A DNA stretch of 64,000 bases, from assembly GCF_028737315.1 (NCBI RefSeq), contig NZ_JAQZAO010000003.1, positions 310,001-374,000 of the forward strand, in the 5' to 3' direction. Below are positions 60,333-64,000 of this stretch, piece after piece (the stretch's first letter is position 1; every line of letters begins with the position of its first letter). This DNA comes from Actinomycetospora lemnae. Its GTDB lineage: Bacteria > Actinomycetota > Actinomycetes > Mycobacteriales > Pseudonocardiaceae. A program made the position numbers and the translations under genes. The notes under the pieces are model-generated. The model had not been told where the DNA came from, did not search any database, and was given only the letters and a program-made list of their open reading frames with translations.

Positions 60333-60572
60333 TCACGACGGTCGGGTGCGCCCGACCCGCCCGCGGAGGAAGTAGACGATCGGCACGAGGCCGGCGGCGT
60401 TGACCAGGGTGATGGCGGCGGCCCACGCCGCCTTCTCTCCCCGGACCTCCTCACGGGGTCGTGACGCGAGGTCGATCAGTGCCGCGATCTTCAGGCCGAA
60501 CTCGAGTCCGGCGCCGAAGACGATGGCTCGCTGGAGTCGGGGATCGAGGTCGTTCCACCGGGTGCTGCCCAC
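60333..60572 (-). CDS. Small two-helix protein
   Basis: 79 aa from GTG 60572. RLQRAIVFGAGLEFGLKIAALIDL and the later ITLVNAAGLVPIVYFLRGR form two hydrophobic helices around a charged loop. The second helix resembles the N-terminal membrane helix of PLDc_N-type small proteins. It is divergent from the CBS protein, sharing an upstream region with a DosR-like box. Confidence 0.7.
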   Translation of the reverse strand: MGSTRWNDLDPRLQRAIVFGAGLEFGLKIAALIDLASRPREEVRGEKAAWAAAITLVNAAGLVPIVYFLRGRVGRTRPS

Positions 60573-60718
60573 GAGGGCAGTGTCGCCGTCGTGGGCCTCG
60601 CGACGAGGACCGCTCGTCCCGGATGCGCCGGCCGGTCGACCTGCCGACGGTCGACGGCGCCGGGGCGACGGCGACCGTGGGAGCGATGCGACCACGGACC
60701 ACGCGCCGCCGCTCGCCC

Positions 60719-60733
60719 GGGACCAAGGGTCCC
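60719..60733. promoter_or_regulatory. DosR-like box upstream of the CBS protein
   Basis: GGGACCAAGGGTCCC, perfect 6-bp arms around AAG, 56 bases before ATG 60790 and 146 from the divergent small gene. Confidence 0.55.
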
Positions 60734-60789
60734 CGATCTCGGGATGTTCGCCAGGGTGGACGGCCCGTCCCGGGCCGCAGGCTCGAGCC

Positions 60790-61722
60790 ATGGTGCTACG
60801 GGCCCGGGACGTCATGACCCGCCGAGTCGTCACGGCGTTCCCCGAGACGACGATCGAACGGGCCGCCGAGGTGCTGACCGAGAACCGCTTCAGCGCGCTG
60901 CCCGTGGTCGACGACCGGCACCGCCTCGTCGGCATCGTGACCACCTCGGACCTGCTCCGCGCCGCGGTCGTGCACGATCGCGTGGGGGAACCGGTCGGAG
61001 AGGTGATGACCACAACCCCGATGTTCATGACCTCGGACGCCGACGTGCGCATCATCGCCCACCGACTCCGTCGTTACGGGGAACGACGGGCCATGCCGAT
61101 CGTCGACAAGGGCGTGGTGGTCGGGATCGTCACCCGCGGCGACATCCTGCGCCGACCTCCGCGAGGGGGCCCGGTGGGGCGGTGGTTCGACCGCCTCACC
61201 CCGGGGAGACCGCATCACCGGGGGTGGCGGTCCGGGGGCCGCGGGGGACGGTGTGCGGCCGACGTGATGACTCCCCTCGAGGACGTCATCTGCGTCGACG
61301 AGGACGCCCTGGTCGACACCGCCGCCGCGCTGCTGACGCAGAACCGCTGGAGGGCGCTGCCGGTGCTGAGCGGGGACGACCTCGTCGGCGTCGTCAGCGA
61401 GGCCGACCTGTTGCCCGACCGGCTCACCGGCCGGCGCACACCGCTGCCGCGCACGGTCGGCGGTGCGATGTCCCGCGACCTGGTCACCGTGCGCGCCAGC
61501 ACCTCGACCGACGATCTCGCCCGAGCCATGGTCTCTCGGGGTCTGCGGATGGTGCCCGTCGTCGACGACGACGACCGGATGGTCGGCGTGGTGAGCCGAG
61601 GGGATCTCCTCCGCGAGGAGTATCGCCGGAGGCGGTCGACGAGGGCGGCGTCCTCGCCGTCGTCGTCCTCACCCGGATCAGTCGACGAGCGGCACACGTC
61701 GGACGTCGTCGAAGGTCCGTGA
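60790..61722 (+). CDS. Four-CBS-domain protein
   Basis: 310 aa from ATG 60790. Two Bateman pairs: CBS1 from ARDVMTRRVVTAFPE, CBS2 from GEVMTTTPMFMTSD, CBS3 from AADVMTPLEDVICVD, CBS4 from GGAMSRDLVTVRAS, each with the closing VGIV/VGVV-S/T-xxDLL motif. A basic linker separates the pairs. CBS pairs bind AMP, ATP or SAM. The nearest known parallel in a redox regulon is Hrp1 (Rv2626c), with only two CBS domains. Its last 45 bases overlap the hydrolase on the other strand. Confidence 0.92.
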   Translation: MVLRARDVMTRRVVTAFPETTIERAAEVLTENRFSALPVVDDRHRLVGIVTTSDLLRAAVVHDRVGEPVGEVMTTTPMFMTSDADVRIIAHRLRRYGERRAMPIVDKGVVVGIVTRGDILRRPPRGGPVGRWFDRLTPGRPHHRGWRSGGRGGRCAADVMTPLEDVICVDEDALVDTAAALLTQNRWRALPVLSGDDLVGVVSEADLLPDRLTGRRTPLPRTVGGAMSRDLVTVRASTSTDDLARAMVSRGLRMVPVVDDDDRMVGVVSRGDLLREEYRRRRSTRAASSPSSSSPGSVDERHTSDVVEGP

Positions 61723-62160
61723 GCCCGAGATCAGGGGCAGCTGTGTGACCACGGCCTTGACGCGCCGGTCGCTCGCCGCCACGACGATGGCGTGCCCGCC
61801 CGCGAAGCTCGTCCCCCAGAGCCCGATGCGGTCGGCGTCGACCTCGGGTCGCGACTGCGCGTAGGAGATCGCGTCCTGGATGCACCGCACCTGCTGCCAG
61901 GGGTCGATCTCCTGGCGCGGGGTCGGGGTGAGGGCGTCGCTCGCGCCGAAGCCGGGGTGGTCGTAGACCAGGCACGCGAGTCCGGCGGCCTGCAGCACCT
62001 CGGCGTAGTCGGGCGTCGCCATCTCCTTGACCCCGGAGAAGCCGGTCTGCAGGACGACGCAGGGGCCGGCGCCATGCCCCTCGGGTGGCGGGTAGAACCA
62101 GCCGCGCAGGGTGGCGCCCTGGGCGGTGAACTCGACGTCCTCGACAGCCTCGACAGGCAC
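61678..62160 (-). pseudogene. C-terminally truncated alpha/beta hydrolase
   Basis: 160 aa from GTG 62160 (RBS GAGGAGG). The strand VVLQTGFSGVKEMATPDY, YDHPGFGASD, EIDPWQQVRCIQDAISYAQ and nucleophile elbow GTSFAGG match a family of about 300 aa. It stops after PLISGSRTFDDVRRVPLVD, so the cap and the catalytic Asp and His are missing. The break falls within the 3' end of the CBS gene, as expected for a deletion that joined the two. An ATG at 62250 is an alternative start. Confidence 0.7.
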
Positions 62161-62278
62161 GCGATCCTCCTCGATCCGGCGATCTCGAGGAGTGATGCTG
62201 GTCGGTGCGTCCCGCGTGCGGCTGGTGTCGCCGTGCCACGAACCGGCCATCGGCTGCCGACCTCGCGGCGCGGCAGCG

Positions 62279-63073
62279 TCAGCAGACGGCGGAGAACCGC
62301 TCGCGGTAGTCGCTCGGGGAGTAGCCGTAGGCGCCGCGGAACGCCCTGCTGAAGTGGCTGGCGTCGGTGAAGCCCCAGCGGATCGCGATGTCGGTGATGG
62401 TCCCGGCGGTGGTGACGATGTCGTGCCGCGCCCGCGCCAGACGTCGGGTGCGCACGTACGCGGCCACGGTCTCCCCGGACTCCTCGAACATGCGGTACAG
62501 CGTGCGCACCGAGACGCCCTGGGCGGCGGCGATCCGTTCCGGTCGCAGGTCGCCGCTCGGCAGCTGCCCCTCGATCCAGGCGTCGACCAGGGCGCGCGGC
62601 GGGGTCGGGACATGCGTCCCGGACGACGGGCCCGCACCGGCGAGCGCGGCGGCGACCAGCTCCAGCGCCGCGTTGCGCGCGGCACCCCGCGCCGCGGTGT
62701 CGAGCTGTGCGCCGCTGCGCGCCAGCAGGTCCAGGTAGCCGGCCAGGAGCTGCGTCGCGGACGCCGTCGGCTCGAGCACGGCGGACCGGAAGAGGCGGGA
62801 AGCTCCGCCGACCTCGTCGAGGGCCGGGGAGGTCCGCGCCGCCCGCCGTCGGCTCCGGACGCCGCTGCAGGGGTCGCAGGCCGTGTCGACGATCGTGAGG
62901 TCGTGCAGCCGGTGGCGGCGGACCCGCGCCCGGAACGCCGACCGCGGCCGGTCCGGGGCGAGCCGCACCGCCATGTCGAGGTGGGTGCGCGACATGAGGG
63001 CCTCGACGGCGGCCTCGCGCTGGTCCGGGAGGACGTCGTCGACGTCCTCGACGAGCGCCGGGAGCCCGGTCAC
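62279..63073 (-). CDS. AraC family regulator with shortened sensor domain
   Basis: 264 aa from GTG 63073, overlapping the TetR stop (GTGA). The C-terminal two HTH motifs are complete (LRPERIAAAQGVSVRTLYRM, ITDIAIRWGFTDASHFSRAF). The N-terminal domain resembles the AraC-binding-2 type, but passes from TACDPCSGVRSRRRAART directly to RLFRSAVLEPTASATQLLAG, lacking about 60-80 residues of the usual cupin. It may sense nothing or bind a different ligand. Confidence 0.8.
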   Translation of the reverse strand: MTGLPALVEDVDDVLPDQREAAVEALMSRTHLDMAVRLAPDRPRSAFRARVRRHRLHDLTIVDTACDPCSGVRSRRRAARTSPALDEVGGASRLFRSAVLEPTASATQLLAGYLDLLARSGAQLDTAARGAARNAALELVAAALAGAGPSSGTHVPTPPRALVDAWIEGQLPSGDLRPERIAAAQGVSVRTLYRMFEESGETVAAYVRTRRLARARHDIVTTAGTITDIAIRWGFTDASHFSRAFRGAYGYSPSDYRERFSAVC

Positions 63074-63639
63074 GCCGTGCCCCGGACGACGTCCCGGCCT
63101 CCGAGCGCCGGCACGGCGATCACGTCGAACAGGTGCTCGGCGCGCGGGGCGAGGGCGGCCTGGTCGCCGAGCCACGCGAGGGCGGCGATGAGCGCGAAGA
63201 GGTCGGTGCCGTCCATGCCGGGACGGGCGACGCCGGCCTCCTGCGCCCGGAGCAGCAGCCGGGCGCCGGCGGCGCGGAGCGCGACGCACGACGCGTGGAG
63301 GGCCGAGTCGGGGGCCTCGATCGCCGCCACCATGATCTCGGTGACCCCGTGGTACGTGGTCGTGAACCGGGTGCAGTCACGCACCCAGGTCAGGAGGGCC
63401 TCCTCCGGCGTGCCGGTCCGCTCGAGGTCCGCGGCGTGCGCGGTCAGCTCGTCGAAGCTGGTGCGCAGCAGTGCCTCGAGCAGGGCCTCCCGGGTGGGGA
63501 AGTGGCGGTAGAGGGTGCCGAGCCCGACGCCCGCCCGGCGGGCGATGTCGCGCAGGGAGGCGTCCGCGCCGTGCTCGGCGACGACCCCGCGAGCGACCTC
63601 GAGGAGGTGGTCGTAGTTCTTCCTGGCGTCCGCCCGCAT
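63070..63639 (-). CDS. TetR family regulator
   Basis: 189 aa from ATG 63639. HTH: KNYDHLLEVARGVVAEHGAD, then VGLGTLYRHFPTREALLEAL, of the actinobacterial TetR type with a C-terminal TetR_C_33-like domain. It is divergent from the quinone reductase at 63730 and co-transcribed with the AraC gene. Twin operators occupy the gap. Confidence 0.9.
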   Translation of the reverse strand: MRADARKNYDHLLEVARGVVAEHGADASLRDIARRAGVGLGTLYRHFPTREALLEALLRTSFDELTAHAADLERTGTPEEALLTWVRDCTRFTTTYHGVTEIMVAAIEAPDSALHASCVALRAAGARLLLRAQEAGVARPGMDGTDLFALIAALAWLGDQAALAPRAEHLFDVIAVPALGGRDVVRGTA

Positions 63640-63648
63640 GCCACCAGC

Positions 63649-63691
63649 TTGACACACGGAGCACCGCTCCGAATATTCTGAGCACTGCTCC
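63649..63691 (+). promoter_or_regulatory. Promoter overlapped by twin TetR operators
   Basis: Operator copies GGAGCACCGCTCC (63658-63670) and GAGCACTGCTC (63680-63690), about 21 bp apart. TTGACA (63649-63654) and TATTCT (63674-63679), 19 bp apart, form a plus-strand promoter that the first operator would block, as in a TetR-repressed gene. Confidence 0.65.
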
Positions 63692-63729
63692 GCTTAGGGG
63701 TGGGGCGCTCGACGAGGGGAGAGGTGCGC

Positions 63730-64000
63730 ATGTCGACGACCATGACGGCGATCCGGCAGCACGAGTTCGGCGGCCCGGAGGTGCTGCGCGCTGACGAGGT
63801 GCCGGTGCCGGTGCCGGCGGCGGGGGAGGTCCTGGTCCGCGTCCGTGCGGCGGGCCTCAACCCGCCGGACTGGTACCTGCGCGCGGGCATGCCCGAGGTG
63901 CCGGCGCACCTGCGTCCCCCGATGGACCTGCCGATGACGCTCGGTACGGACGTCTCCGGTGTGGTGGCTGCCGTCGCGGACGGCGTCACGGAGTTCGCCG
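63730..64000 (+). CDS. Quinone oxidoreductase-like medium-chain dehydrogenase (partial)
   Basis: The first 90 codons, cut by the window edge. IRQHEFGGPEVLRADEVPVP and AAGLNPPDWYLRAG followed by LGTDVSGVVAAVADG are the N-terminal GroES-like part of a zinc-free MDR enzyme. It is the probable target of the divergent TetR, a common pair for electrophile or quinone response. Confidence 0.85.
   Translation, partial: MSTTMTAIRQHEFGGPEVLRADEVPVPVPAAGEVLVRVRAAGLNPPDWYLRAGMPEVPAHLRPPMDLPMTLGTDVSGVVAAVADGVTEFA

Noticed and set aside
1-64000. tRNA, rRNA, insertion sequences or prophage genes
   Set aside because: No cloverleaf, rRNA segment, transposase, integrase or phage structural protein was recognised on either strand; this was by eye, so a single tRNA could be missed.

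Overview
The window is about 73% G+C, with GTG and TTG starts, ATGA/GTGA start-stop overlaps and family content (SEC-C, ANTAR, DUF35, F420-type fold, a PRTase-hydrolase fusion) typical of a high-GC actinobacterium. A free-living member of the Pseudonocardiaceae is the best guess, inferred only from gene style. No rRNA, tRNA, IS element, phage gene or CRISPR array was seen. The content is accessory chromosome: catabolism, redox stress, lipid modification and many one-component regulators (seven TetR, two GntR, two AraC), most with a readable palindromic operator.

0-5.3 kb: a MEDS-STAS-ANTAR signalling protein, a TetR/membrane-protein pair, and a thiolase-SDR-TetR operon. 5.3-15.5 kb: a CoA-dependent catabolic locus. 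The minus strand carries DUF35, thiolase-like aldolase, P450, TetR, SDR and acyl-CoA ligase; the plus strand carries an LLM monooxygenase, a broken SDR remnant, an SDR, a PaaK-like CoA ligase and a flavin reductase. 15.7-18.1 kb: HrpB helicase. 18.3-21.5 kb: two fatty acid desaturases around a divergent STAS protein. 21.6-25.9 kb: a stress-signalling block with a STAS protein, a collagen-like Gly-X-Y protein and two GAF-ANTAR proteins. 26-29 kb: SEC-C protein, SABATH-type methyltransferase and small conserved genes.

29.2-35.7 kb: one operon for a sugar acid (enolase-superfamily dehydratase, GntR, IlvD/Edd dehydratase, DapA-type aldolase, Nramp-fold permease without the metal motifs). 36-38 kb: Asp23 genes and a TetR/membrane-protein pair. 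38.2-44.1 kb: an AraC-centred flavin monooxygenase regulon (aldehyde dehydrogenase, LLM monooxygenase, flavin reductase, RibBA) with 21-bp-phased direct repeats in both promoter regions. 44.2-49.6 kb: quinone reductase, GntR, hydrolase, a butyrolactone-receptor-like TetR with a 26-bp palindrome, and a TetR/sterol-desaturase pair. 49.6-52.8 kb: cardiolipin-synthase-like protein and a ThDP enzyme.

52.9-61.7 kb looks like a dormancy/redox regulon resembling the mycobacterial DosR set: DUF1579-DUF385 fusion, DUF998 protein, SRPBCC protein, GyrI-like protein, PRTase-hydrolase fusion (Rv0571c-like), two universal stress proteins and a four-CBS protein. Copies of a GGGACC-N3-G(G)NCCC motif lie upstream of five of these genes. 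61.7-64 kb: a truncated hydrolase, an AraC-TetR operon and a quinone reductase cut by the window edge.
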